Shown here in pieces: positions 1-7,406 of a stretch of DNA of 10,693 nt (position 1 is its first letter; every line of letters starts with the position of its first letter). The stretch comes from Ignavibacteriaceae bacterium (GTDB taxonomy: Bacteria; Bacteroidota; Ignavibacteria; Ignavibacteriales; Ignavibacteriaceae). The notes under the pieces are model-generated. The model was given only the letters and a program-made list of their open reading frames with translations, searched no databases and had not been told where the DNA came from. The position numbers were made by a program, and so were the translations under genes. The stretch lies in NCBI GenBank assembly GCA_023231105.1, contig JALNWB010000138.1, positions 1 through 10,693 on the forward strand, in the 5' to 3' direction.

Positions 1-2744
1 TTAGAAACCAAATTTTGTAAAACCGAATTAAGCATATTCATATCGCCAAAAACATAACTTCTTTGCGGAACAAAACTAATTAACTGCAAATTTTTCTTTG
101 TGGCGGCTGGATTTATTAAGTTTACAACATTTTCAGAAAGATGGTATAAGTCTAATTTTTCAGTTTTATATTCCATTCTTCCCGATTGCAGTCGCGACCA
201 ATCAAGTAAGTTTTCTATTAAGCGGTAAACATCTTTTGTCGTTGTCCGGATTATCTTTAAGTATTGTATTATCTGGTCATCCGACATCTCGGAATAATCT
301 TCCAAAAGAATTTCGGAAAGCCCGAGTAAACCCTGGAACGGACTTTTCAGATCGTGAGCAACAATCGAAAAGAATTTGTCTTTACTCTTATTGAGTTCTT
401 TAAGTTCCTCCAAGTAGATTTTGATTTTTTCTTCCGCAAGTTTTCGTTCGCTGATATTTCGGAAAATGCTCAGTAAATAATTTTCATCATCGGAAATTTC
501 GATAAACGAATTTATAACTTCAAGCCACACGTTTGAGTTATCCCAAAGTTGTAATTTCCTTTCGTAATGAAGGGGAAAAGTTTTCGATTTTAAATTTTTA
601 TAGCCTTTCAAAGTAAATTCCGTACGGAGCTTTTCATCGTAAATAGCAGTATAATGTTTCCCGATCAGTTCTTCTTTCGATTTTTTTACTATCTCACAAA
701 ACGCTTTATTAACAGAGCGGATAATTCCGTTGTCATCAATAACTCTCATGCCGTCAAAAGAATTTTCCCAGATGGAACGGAAATGATTTTCCGATTTTCT
801 GATTTCCAATTCATTTTTTTTCGCTTCGGTGATGTCTTCAACAATTCCCATTCCGCCCATTACTTTTTTATTTGTATCATATAAAGGAGTAGTTTTCATC
901 GTAACATAAATTGTAGCGCTGCTTGTAGTTGCTCTGTACCATCCTTCAAATGAAGCATCTTCACCGCTTAACGCTTTTTTAATCACCGACAAAACCGATT
1001 GATCTTTCAGCAGGTTCATATCTAATCCGATAAGTTTCTCGCGGGTGGATTGAAGAATCACTATAAATTTTTCGTTACATTCGGTAATCGTATGGTTGTT
1101 ATTAAAAATAAAAAATCCGATAGGAGAATGTTCGAACATGAAGCGATATTTCTCTTCGCTTTTTCTGCTTTCTTCTTCAAGATTTTTTAAGTTGGTTACA
1201 TCGTGAGAAATACCTACAATTCCTTTTATTGCACCATCTTTGGCTAAGAGGGGAACTTTTGTAGCGGAGACCCATCGAGAACTTCCATCAGAGATGCGAA
1301 TATTTTCAAGTTTTCCTATCATAGGCTTGCCGGTTCGAATAATATTTTGTTCGTCAATCAACGCGGCTGATGCATGACTTTTCTGGAAAAAATCAAAATC
1401 GGTTTTTCCTTCAGCTTCAATTTCATTATTTAACCCGAGTATTTTTTTCTGTGCAGCATTGATGCGGATGAAACGGCTTTCTTTATCTTTAAAATAAATT
1501 GTGTCGGGAATGTCGTTCATAAGATTCCGCAATAAATCGCTTTCATGTTGTAACTTCAGTTCGGCTTCTTTTCTTTCGGTGATATCGCTTGCGATAACTA
1601 AAATTCCGTTTTCCCCGCCGGTTAACGTAACCTTTAACTCACGCAACTCTAAAATTCTTTTGATGCCGTCTCTCCCGCTATTTTCAACCTCTTGAATTAA
1701 AATTTCTCCGTTTAAAATTCGCTTGAGATTTTCTTCCATTTTATCGCGAGATTCAAGGCTGGTGAAAAGAGAAATCGATTTCCCGATCAGTTCTTGAGTA
1801 GTAAATCCTATTGAATTGCAATAGGCGGCGTTTACTTCTAGAATAGTTCCTTTCTCGTCTTCAAGCAGAATACCGACGGGCGACATGTTGAAGAGCGCCG
1901 AGTAGAGCTTTTCTCCGCGCGCCAACTCTTCCATTTCATTTTTCGAGTTGGTTATATCTCTTGAAATACCAATTAAGCCGATAATCTCACTGGTGGGGCT
2001 AAAGATGGGAACTTTTGTCGTAAGCATCCATATATCTTTCCCGTCTTTAAAATGTTTTAGGTGATCCATCCTGTTGAGGACCATTTTGCCGGTTTGAAGA
2101 ATTTCAACATCTTCCTTTGCAATCAAATCTGAAAAAAATTGTGGGACAAGCAGAGAAATGTTTTTATGGGAAACATCCTTTGGACTTGCAGTTTCCCCAA
2201 AGAAATTCATCAAAGAATTATTAATGGATAAGAATTTTCCATGTTTGTCTTTTATGTAAACATAATCGGGAAGGTTATGCATTAAACTATGGAACAACTC
2301 GTTGTTGAAAAATAGTTTCTGCTCGATATGGTTTCGCTCTTTTGCCGCGCGCAAAAAAATGATGATACATTTTTCTTCATTCAATTCTTCAATCAATCCG
2401 GTAACATCCATCGCTAACGTTGAGCCGTCTTTACAAAGGAATTTCTGCCCTGAAATCACTGCATCAAAGGCATGTAATTCTTTTAAGATATTTTCAATAG
2501 TATCCTCATGATCGGTAGGAAAAAGAACGGAAAAGTTTTTCCCGATCAATTCATCGGCATTGTAGCCAAGCGTTTTGGTAGCGCACTCGTTGATTTCGAG
2601 GATTGTTCTCGATGAAGCATTGAGAATAAAGATGGCATCAAACGAATGATGAAACACCGATTGATAAACGACTTCCTTTAAAGGCTTCGAAAATGTTTTT
2701 TGTTTCTTGGTAAGCTTTTTTTTCACTTCTACTTTCTTTTTCAT
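1..2744 (-). CDS. Multi-PAS sensor histidine kinase (six PAS domains), C-terminus cut by window edge
   Basis: An uninterrupted reading frame of 914 codons runs from the ATG at 2744 to the left edge. After a Lys-rich start (residues 1-24), I read six PAS domains at about 26-145, 148-272, 280-398, 403-525, 528-648 and 652-770. Most end in the DIT/NIS-[ER]-K type linker, for example SDITERK, ISHDVTNLK and RNISERK. PAS 2 and 4 share a PDxxYxKDK...KVP...GIxGIS pattern. A HisKA domain follows with H-box SIVAHDLKSPFQ, phospho-acceptor His797. The last residues read NSVLQNLVS, the start of the N box of the HATPase_c domain, so the ATP-binding part lies outside the window. No membrane segment or signal peptide is visible, so it is a cytoplasmic sensor that would autophosphorylate and pass phosphate to a response regulator. 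Ligands of the PAS domains cannot be read from sequence. The start is the first ATG in frame; only a weak GGGAAG lies upstream. It may share a transcript with amrS, but the 144-bp gap leaves room for its own promoter. Confidence 0.93.
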   Translation of the reverse strand, partial: MKKKVEVKKKLTKKQKTFSKPLKEVVYQSVFHHSFDAIFILNASSRTILEINECATKTLGYNADELIGKNFSVLFPTDHEDTIENILKELHAFDAVISGQKFLCKDGSTLAMDVTGLIEELNEEKCIIIFLRAAKERNHIEQKLFFNNELFHSLMHNLPDYVYIKDKHGKFLSINNSLMNFFGETASPKDVSHKNISLLVPQFFSDLIAKEDVEILQTGKMVLNRMDHLKHFKDGKDIWMLTTKVPIFSPTSEIIGLIGISRDITNSKNEMEELARGEKLYSALFNMSPVGILLEDEKGTILEVNAAYCNSIGFTTQELIGKSISLFTSLESRDKMEENLKRILNGEILIQEVENSGRDGIKRILELRELKVTLTGGENGILVIASDITERKEAELKLQHESDLLRNLMNDIPDTIYFKDKESRFIRINAAQKKILGLNNEIEAEGKTDFDFFQKSHASAALIDEQNIIRTGKPMIGKLENIRISDGSSRWVSATKVPLLAKDGAIKGIVGISHDVTNLKNLEEESRKSEEKYRFMFEHSPIGFFIFNNNHTITECNEKFIVILQSTREKLIGLDMNLLKDQSVLSVIKKALSGEDASFEGWYRATTSSATIYVTMKTTPLYDTNKKVMGGMGIVEDITEAKKNELEIRKSENHFRSIWENSFDGMRVIDDNGIIRSVNKAFCEIVKKSKEELIGKHYTAIYDEKLRTEFTLKGYKNLKSKTFPLHYERKLQLWDNSNVWLEVINSFIEISDDENYLLSIFRNISERKLAEEKIKIYLEELKELNKSKDKFFSIVAHDLKSPFQGLLGLSEILLEDYSEMSDDQIIQYLKIIRTTTKDVYRLIENLLDWSRLQSGRMEYKTEKLDLYHLSENVVNLINPAATKKNLQLISFVPQRSYVFGDMNMLNSVLQNLVS

Positions 2745-2888
2745 TTTAATCTTCCCGGAAAAAGAAACCTATTCTTTCTGTTTTGTATTTCGCGGTCAAA
2801 TAAAAGTTGAACCAGTTGAAATTACTATCGAAAATATAATAAAAATCTTGAGGAATGCAGACAACAAATAAAGTAAAAAATAATCAGG

Positions 2889-3914
2889 TTAGAACAAGAC
2901 ACCCGGAATTATCGCGCCGCAAATACGGCACTTATTCTTTTCTAAATGATTCGATACAACCACATGCCAATCACGTTCTATTAATTTGGTTTTGCAAGAG
3001 GGGCAAAACGTAGTTTGTCCTTCTTTGTGATGGACGTTGCCGGTGTAACAATATTTAATTCCACTCTGCATGGCGGTTCTTCTTGCCGCAAAGAGAGTTT
3101 CCGGCGGTGTCTTTGGTTTATAGAGCAATTTAAAATCAGGATGAAACGCAGTAAAGTGAAGCGGCACTTCATCACCGAGGTTTTCCAAAATCCAGTCAAT
3201 CATGCGTTTTAATTCGTCGGAAGAATCGTTTTCTCCAGGGATCAGCAACGTCGTAATTTCCAGCCAAACATCCGTTTCATTTTTTAACCAAAGCAAAGTC
3301 TCAAGAATATTATGCAAATGAGAAAAAGTTAGTTTATGATAAAAAGTTTCCGAGAATGCTTTTAAGTCAACATTTGCCGCATCAATAAATTGATAGACTT
3401 CTTTCCGGGCTTGTTTATCAATGTATCCCGCAGTAACCATAACCGATTTAATCTTTTCTTCTCCGGCAATTTTAGAAATATCGATTACATATTCTCCGAA
3501 AATCGTAGGGTCGTTATACGTAAAAGCGATTGAAGGAACCGAGTGTTTTTTTGCAAGACGTATAACATCTTCGGGCGTAGCATAAAGAGAATTGCTGTCA
3601 TCAAGTTTGGCTTTACTCATCGTCCAATTTTGGCAGAACTTACAACCGAGATTACATCCGGCAGTTCCGAAACTTAGAATTTCAGTTCCGGGTAAAAAAT
3701 GATTCAGTGGTTTTTTTTCAACCGGATCAATGGCAAATCCGGTTGGTCTGCCATAACCAAGCGAGTAAAGCCTGCCGCCGATATTTTTTCTGATGAAGCA
3801 AAATCCGTTTTGTCCATCGCCGATAGTGCAATAGCGCGGGCAAAGTGTGCAGAGCAGTTTGGTTTCTGTTGGCTGCCACCATTTCGCTTCATATAAACGG
3901 TTTTCTTGAATCAT
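2889..3914 (-). CDS. amrS: AmmeMemoRadiSam system radical SAM enzyme
   Basis: This 341-residue protein is a radical SAM enzyme related to pyruvate formate-lyase activating enzymes. The [4Fe-4S] cluster motif CxxxCxxC is Cys87, Cys91, Cys94 (GTAGCNLGCKFCQNW). An N-terminal Cys set (Cys22, Cys25, Cys29, Cys39; CTLCPRYC...GFC) and a C-terminal zinc-ribbon-like set (Cys304, Cys307, Cys329, Cys332; CPSC...CRIC) match the family architecture. Other family-like segments are FAIDPVEKKPLNHFLPG (60-76), SIAFTYNDPTIFGEY and HFTAFHPDFK. The family is named for frequent co-occurrence with AMMECR1 and Memo proteins in prokaryotes; to my knowledge its substrate is unsettled. Neither partner gene is in this window. 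The gene is divergent from the SpoIID gene (160 bp between start codons) and could be read through into the kinase. The ATG at 3914 gives the full N-terminus; no Shine-Dalgarno sequence is evident. The family call is strong, the function unknown. Confidence 0.93.
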   Translation of the reverse strand: MIQENRLYEAKWWQPTETKLLCTLCPRYCTIGDGQNGFCFIRKNIGGRLYSLGYGRPTGFAIDPVEKKPLNHFLPGTEILSFGTAGCNLGCKFCQNWTMSKAKLDDSNSLYATPEDVIRLAKKHSVPSIAFTYNDPTIFGEYVIDISKIAGEEKIKSVMVTAGYIDKQARKEVYQFIDAANVDLKAFSETFYHKLTFSHLHNILETLLWLKNETDVWLEITTLLIPGENDSSDELKRMIDWILENLGDEVPLHFTAFHPDFKLLYKPKTPPETLFAARRTAMQSGIKYCYTGNVHHKEGQTTFCPSCKTKLIERDWHVVVSNHLEKNKCRICGAIIPGVLF

Positions 3915-3973
3915 TTTTTTAGTGCCAAATTAGGTTTTCCTTTTATAAAAAGAAACAGAGAAATTAAGCCGAT

Positions 3974-3987
3974 TCTCTGCGCAGAGA
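3974..3987. promoter_or_regulatory. 14-bp perfect palindrome in divergent intergenic region, candidate operator
   Basis: TCTCTGCGCAGAGA equals its own reverse complement. It sits between the divergent start codons of amrS (3914) and the SpoIID gene (4075), 27 bp upstream of the TAnnTTTG-like box at 4014. Such a position fits a regulator binding site for one or both genes. About one perfect 14-bp palindrome is expected by chance in 10 kb, so only its placement makes it notable. Confidence 0.3.
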
Positions 3988-4013
3988 CCGAAACATTTCT
4001 GTTTTGCTTTGCT

Positions 4014-4021
4014 TATATTTG
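4014..4021 (+). promoter_or_regulatory. Candidate Bacteroidota-type -7 promoter box for the SpoIID operon
   Basis: TATATTTG matches the TAnnTTTG -7 consensus known for Bacteroidota primary sigma factors. It lies 53 bp upstream of the chosen SpoIID start at 4075. No convincing TTG -33 element is present at the usual spacing, so the assignment rests on one box. If real, transcription would begin near 4025-4030, which excludes the upstream in-frame ATG at 4009 and supports the start at 4075. Confidence 0.4.
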
Positions 4022-4074
4022 TAGTGAAATTTTTTTTAACATCGTCGGAAAAATCCTTTAGAAAAGCTACCTCT

Positions 4075-5415
4075 ATGAACGAACCTAAAATTAGTATTGG
4101 AATTCTCTTTGAGAAATCCATAAAGTTTGAATTGCACGGAAACTTCCGCATCAAAGGAAGCCAGCAGTTTTTAAGCGGAATTTGCAAAGCGAAAGTTGTA
4201 AATGATAAAATAGAATTAAGTAAAAATGATACTTCACTTCAGTTTGAAAATGAAATTTTGCTGGTTCCGTCAAATCATTCCACCGAACATTTTACTTTGC
4301 GGGATGTTATCATCGGTGTAAAATTTCATTGGGAAAGAAAAGAAAAACAGAGCTTCAAAGGCTGGTTGAAACTGCTTCGTGTCGGGAATAAAATTCATGC
4401 AATAAATATTGTTCCGTTGGAAGAATATTTAACGAGCGTTATCTCTTCGGAAATGAGCGCCAAAGGAACGATTCAATTATTAAAAGCGCATGCAATTGTT
4501 TCCAGAAGCTGGGTGATGGCGCAACTTGTAAAAGCAAAAAAAATTAAAAAAGAAAATCTTGCTCACGAGACTGAAAAGAAAAACGAAGATGAACTTATTC
4601 GCTGGTACGACCGTGAAGATCACGAACACTTTGATGTTTGCGCCGATGACCATTGTCAACGGTATCAAGGGATAACTAAAATCTATACCGATGTATCAAA
4701 ACAGGCGGTGAACGAAACGCGCGGATTAGTGCTGATGAGTAATAACGAAATTTGCGATGCGCGCTTTTCAAAATCGTGCGGAGGAATTTCAGAAGCATTT
4801 GAAAATGTGTGGGAACCGGTGCATTACCCGTATCTTATTCCCGTTGTTGATTATAAATACGAGCCTGAAAATTATACCATAGATTTTTCTAACGAACGGA
4901 ATGCGCGAAAATGGATTCTCTCTTCGCCGCCGGCATTTTGTAATACTACAGACAAGCAAATTCTTTCTCAAGTACTAATTGATTATGACCAGGAGACGAC
5001 AGATTTTTATCGCTGGAAAGTTGAATATACCCAAACCGAACTTGCCGAATTGATCAAGGAAAAAAGCAAAATTGATTTCGGTGAAATTCTTGACTTCGTC
5101 CCGATTCAGCGCGGCGCTTCCGCTCGATTGATAAAACTAAAAGTTGTTGGCACAAAAAAAACATTTATCATCGGAAAAGAATTAGAAATTAGAAAACTTC
5201 TTTCCAAATCTCATTTATACAGTTCGGCAATTGTGTTTGATAAATCGGATGAAGTAAACGGCGTACCGCAAAAATTTGTGCTTCACGGTGCGGGCTGGGG
5301 ACACGGCGTTGGGCTTTGTCAAATCGGCGCGGCGTTGATGTCCGAATCCGGATTCTTCTTCGATGAAATTCTTTCACACTATTATAAAAACACTGTGTTG
5401 AAACAAGTTTATTAA
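4075..5415 (+). CDS. SpoIID/LytB domain-containing protein
   Basis: The 446-residue protein carries the SpoIID/LytB fold. The segment NIVPLEEYLTSVISSEM (111-127) continues into LLKAHAIVSRSW and matches the core of SpoIID. By comparison with SpoIID, a peptidoglycan lytic transglycosylase acting on glycan strands stripped of stem peptides, Glu126 is the probable catalytic acid. The C-terminal signature HGAGWGHGVGLCQIGA (404-419) and the closing HYYKNT are also diagnostic. A Cys-containing stretch (FDVCADDHCQRYQG) and SKSCGGIS lie between. I chose the ATG at 4075 because homology-like sequence starts at once and a promoter-like box overlaps the earlier in-frame ATG (4009). Neither start gives a normal signal peptide: the extension has only a short hydrophobic patch broken by Lys. 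That is odd for an enzyme acting on the wall. The protein may be cytoplasmic (for example wall recycling) or exported another way. It heads a run of three co-directional genes; the next starts 28 bp on. Confidence 0.88.
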   Translation: MNEPKISIGILFEKSIKFELHGNFRIKGSQQFLSGICKAKVVNDKIELSKNDTSLQFENEILLVPSNHSTEHFTLRDVIIGVKFHWERKEKQSFKGWLKLLRVGNKIHAINIVPLEEYLTSVISSEMSAKGTIQLLKAHAIVSRSWVMAQLVKAKKIKKENLAHETEKKNEDELIRWYDREDHEHFDVCADDHCQRYQGITKIYTDVSKQAVNETRGLVLMSNNEICDARFSKSCGGISEAFENVWEPVHYPYLIPVVDYKYEPENYTIDFSNERNARKWILSSPPAFCNTTDKQILSQVLIDYDQETTDFYRWKVEYTQTELAELIKEKSKIDFGEILDFVPIQRGASARLIKLKVVGTKKTFIIGKELEIRKLLSKSHLYSSAIVFDKSDEVNGVPQKFVLHGAGWGHGVGLCQIGAALMSESGFFFDEILSHYYKNTVLKQVY

Positions 5416-5443
5416 ACATGGTCAACTTGCATTATCATTTATC

Positions 5444-6562
5444 ATGAAAATTCTTTATTCGTGTTTATCAAAAAGCTGGGGCGGAATGGAAATGTTCACG
5501 CTGACGGTGGTACAGCAATTGTTAAAACGGAACATTGCCGTTGAACTTGTTTGTTTTGAAAATTCGCGTCTTCACAAAGAAGCGGAAAAACAAAAACTAA
5601 TTCTTCATACGTTAAAAGCTTCGGGATATTTTCATCCGCTGCAATCGTTCAAACTTTCGCGTTTAATTCGAAACAGTAAATTCGATCTTGTCCACACGCA
5701 GGCTTCCAAAGATTTGTGGCTGCTTGTTCCGGCGTTAAAAATTGTCGGAAGTAAGATTCCACTTTTCTTAACGAAGCAGGTTGGTTCATTTATAATTAAA
5801 AAAGATAAACTGCATCAATGGATTTACAATCGCTTAACTTACGCTTTTGCAATCAGCGAAGTGATAAAAAAAAATTTGCTTGACACTTGTCCGCTTGCTG
5901 AAAATAAAATTCTCTTGCTTCACAATGCGGTTGATACGAAAAAATTTGATCCCGAGAAAATTGATAAGCATAAAGTGAGAAGTGAATTTAATTTTACGGA
6001 TGATGATATTGTTATCGGAATGCTTGCGCGGTTTAGTTCCGGCAAAGGACATGAAGAGTTTTTATTTGCAGCAGAAAAATTGAGTAAGAAATTTTCCAAC
6101 TTAAAATTTTTCATAGTCGGTGAAGCGAGCAGAGGCGAAGAAATTTACGCAAATCAAATTAAAAAACTTGCCGACGAGTATCATTTGCAAAATGTTGTTT
6201 TCGCCGGTTTCCGATCAGACACGCCCGAAGTGTTGGCAGCGCTTGATATTTTTTGTTTCCCGTCTCACTCGGAAGCGTTCGGTATAGCGTTAGTTGAGGC
6301 AATGGCGATGGGCATTCCGTCGGTTTGCTCAAATTCGGACGGCATTCTTGACATCGCAATTGATGGAGAAACTTCTTTTCTATTTGAAAAGAAAAACGGG
6401 AACGATTTAGCCGATAAACTTGAACAGCTTATTTTATTAAAAGAAAAAAGAGAACAGTTCGGTAAAGCATCAAGAGAAAGAGCTATTAAGTTTTTCGATC
6501 TGGATTTTCTTACTGAAAAAGTAATTTCAATTTATAAACAAGCATTAAAAGAAAAACCATGA
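5444..6562 (+). CDS. Glycosyltransferase family 4 (GT-B fold)
   Basis: The 372-residue protein has the two-domain GT-B layout. The N-terminal domain (about 1-180) begins MKILYSCLSKSWGGMEMF, with the Gly-Gly acceptor-side loop typical of GT4, and carries FDLVHTQASKD. The C-terminal nucleotide-sugar domain (about 187-350) has IGMLARFSSGKGHEEFL, with Arg196 and Lys201 at the usual phosphate-contact positions, FFIVGEASRG, and the E-x7-E motif at Glu277 and Glu285 (SEAFGIALVE). These enzymes are retaining transferases acting on the cytoplasmic face of the membrane, usually in lipopolysaccharide, capsule or glycolipid synthesis; donor and acceptor cannot be inferred. It starts 28 bp after the SpoIID stop, and its stop overlaps the next start by ATGA, so it is very likely translationally coupled to the phosphatase. 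No clear Shine-Dalgarno sequence precedes the ATG. Confidence 0.92.
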   Translation: MKILYSCLSKSWGGMEMFTLTVVQQLLKRNIAVELVCFENSRLHKEAEKQKLILHTLKASGYFHPLQSFKLSRLIRNSKFDLVHTQASKDLWLLVPALKIVGSKIPLFLTKQVGSFIIKKDKLHQWIYNRLTYAFAISEVIKKNLLDTCPLAENKILLLHNAVDTKKFDPEKIDKHKVRSEFNFTDDDIVIGMLARFSSGKGHEEFLFAAEKLSKKFSNLKFFIVGEASRGEEIYANQIKKLADEYHLQNVVFAGFRSDTPEVLAALDIFCFPSHSEAFGIALVEAMAMGIPSVCSNSDGILDIAIDGETSFLFEKKNGNDLADKLEQLILLKEKREQFGKASRERAIKFFDLDFLTEKVISIYKQALKEKP

Positions 6563-7311
6563 ATGAATTAAAAAAGTTTTCTAAATATTTGGCTGATGAG
6601 TCGGGGAAAATTATCCGTAACTATTTCCGCACGCACGTTTCAGTTGATTCGAAAGCTGATGCATCTCCTGTAACAATTGCAGATAAAAACGCTGAAGAAA
6701 AAATGCGTGAATTGATCATGAAAGAATTTCCGCAGCATGGAATTATCGGAGAAGAATTTGGAACTCACAACGAGCAAGCAGAATACAAATGGATACTCGA
6801 TCCGATTGACGGAACAAAAAGTTTTATCACAGGAGCAGTTACATTCGGAACGTTAATTGCGTTAACGAAAAACGGCGAACCGGTTCTTGGTGTGATCAAT
6901 CAACCTGTATTAAATGAATTCATGATCGGCGATAATTATTCGTGCGAACTAAATGGAGTGAAAACCGAAGTAAGAAAATGCGCTTCACTTTCGCAGGCAA
7001 CGCTTTTAACCACCGATCATTTGAACATTGAAAAATATCAGGATGCAGAAAAGTTTAATGAACTTATTCATCGCGTAAAGCTTTACCGCAATTGGGGTGA
7101 CTGTTACGGTTATTATTTAGTTGCCACCGGTTACGCCGATATTATGATTGATCCGATTATGAACATTTGGGATTCCTCCGCAGTCATTCCAATTATTCGC
7201 GGTGCGAAAGGAACAATCACTGATTATCATGGGAATGATGCTGCCAAAGGAGAAAGCATTATTGCAGCGAGTCCGGAAATTCATCAAAAGGCTATAAGAA
7301 TGTTGAGATAA
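6559..7311 (+). CDS. hisN: Inositol monophosphatase family protein, probable histidinol-phosphatase (HisN type)
   Basis: The 250-residue protein has all the metal-binding motifs of Mg2+-dependent inositol-monophosphatase-type enzymes: GEE at 64-66, DPIDGT at 81-86 (Asp81, Asp84) and WDSSAV with Asp205. The segment DGTKSFITGAVTFGTLIAL and the late GDCYGYYLVATGYADIMIDP resemble the HisN histidinol-phosphate phosphatases of actinobacteria and plants more than inositol phosphatases or CysQ. In that case it would catalyse L-histidinol phosphate to L-histidinol, the penultimate steps of histidine synthesis. The start overlaps the glycosyltransferase stop (ATGA), so translation is coupled. No other his genes are nearby, and the coupling with a glycosyltransferase leaves open a sugar-phosphate or inositol-phosphate substrate. 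The family call is firm; the substrate is inference. Confidence 0.85.
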   Translation: MNELKKFSKYLADESGKIIRNYFRTHVSVDSKADASPVTIADKNAEEKMRELIMKEFPQHGIIGEEFGTHNEQAEYKWILDPIDGTKSFITGAVTFGTLIALTKNGEPVLGVINQPVLNEFMIGDNYSCELNGVKTEVRKCASLSQATLLTTDHLNIEKYQDAEKFNELIHRVKLYRNWGDCYGYYLVATGYADIMIDPIMNIWDSSAVIPIIRGAKGTITDYHGNDAAKGESIIAASPEIHQKAIRMLR

Positions 7312-7349
7312 AGAAAATGTTATTAATAAAGCAAAGTCATATTGTTTTT

Positions 7350-7395
7350 AACCTCGAAGGTTAACGAGCAAGATAGTATCCTAACCTTCGAGGTT
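7350..7395. repeat. 14-bp perfect inverted repeat in convergent intergenic gap
   Basis: The arm AACCTCGAAGGTTA (7350-7363) is the exact reverse complement of TAACCTTCGAGGTT (7382-7395), with an 18-nt loop. Each arm is also nearly palindromic by itself (AACCT-CGA-AGGTT), so the DNA could form one long or two short hairpins. It lies between the convergent phosphatase (ending 7311) and SixA-like (ending 7407) genes, a position suited to a two-way terminator, but neither side has a U-tract. A dispersed REP/MITE-like element is the main alternative. Confidence 0.75.
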
Positions 7396-7406
7396 GCAGA
7401 AAATTC

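Noticed and set aside
98..394. Plus-strand open frame of 98 codons over the kinase HisKA region
   Set aside because: The minus strand has the H-box and N-box in one continuous frame, so this is a chance frame.
2745..2888. Possible minus-strand promoter for the kinase (TATATTTT near 2835)
   Set aside because: It misses the final G of TAnnTTTG and the TTG upstream is at the extreme of the allowed spacing, so it is too weak to list.
4009..4074. Upstream in-frame ATG (4009) or GTG (4024) as the SpoIID start
   Set aside because: The extension adds no signal peptide or family-like sequence, and the TATATTTG box at 4014-4021 would place the transcript start downstream of 4009.
3930..4187. Minus-strand open frame of 85 codons across the divergent intergenic region
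   Set aside because: It overlaps the start of the SpoIID gene antisense and shows no family motif.
7341..7400. Intrinsic terminator for the hisN-like or SixA-like gene
   Set aside because: The 14-bp stem is perfect but no U-tract follows it on either strand, so it is listed as a repeat instead.
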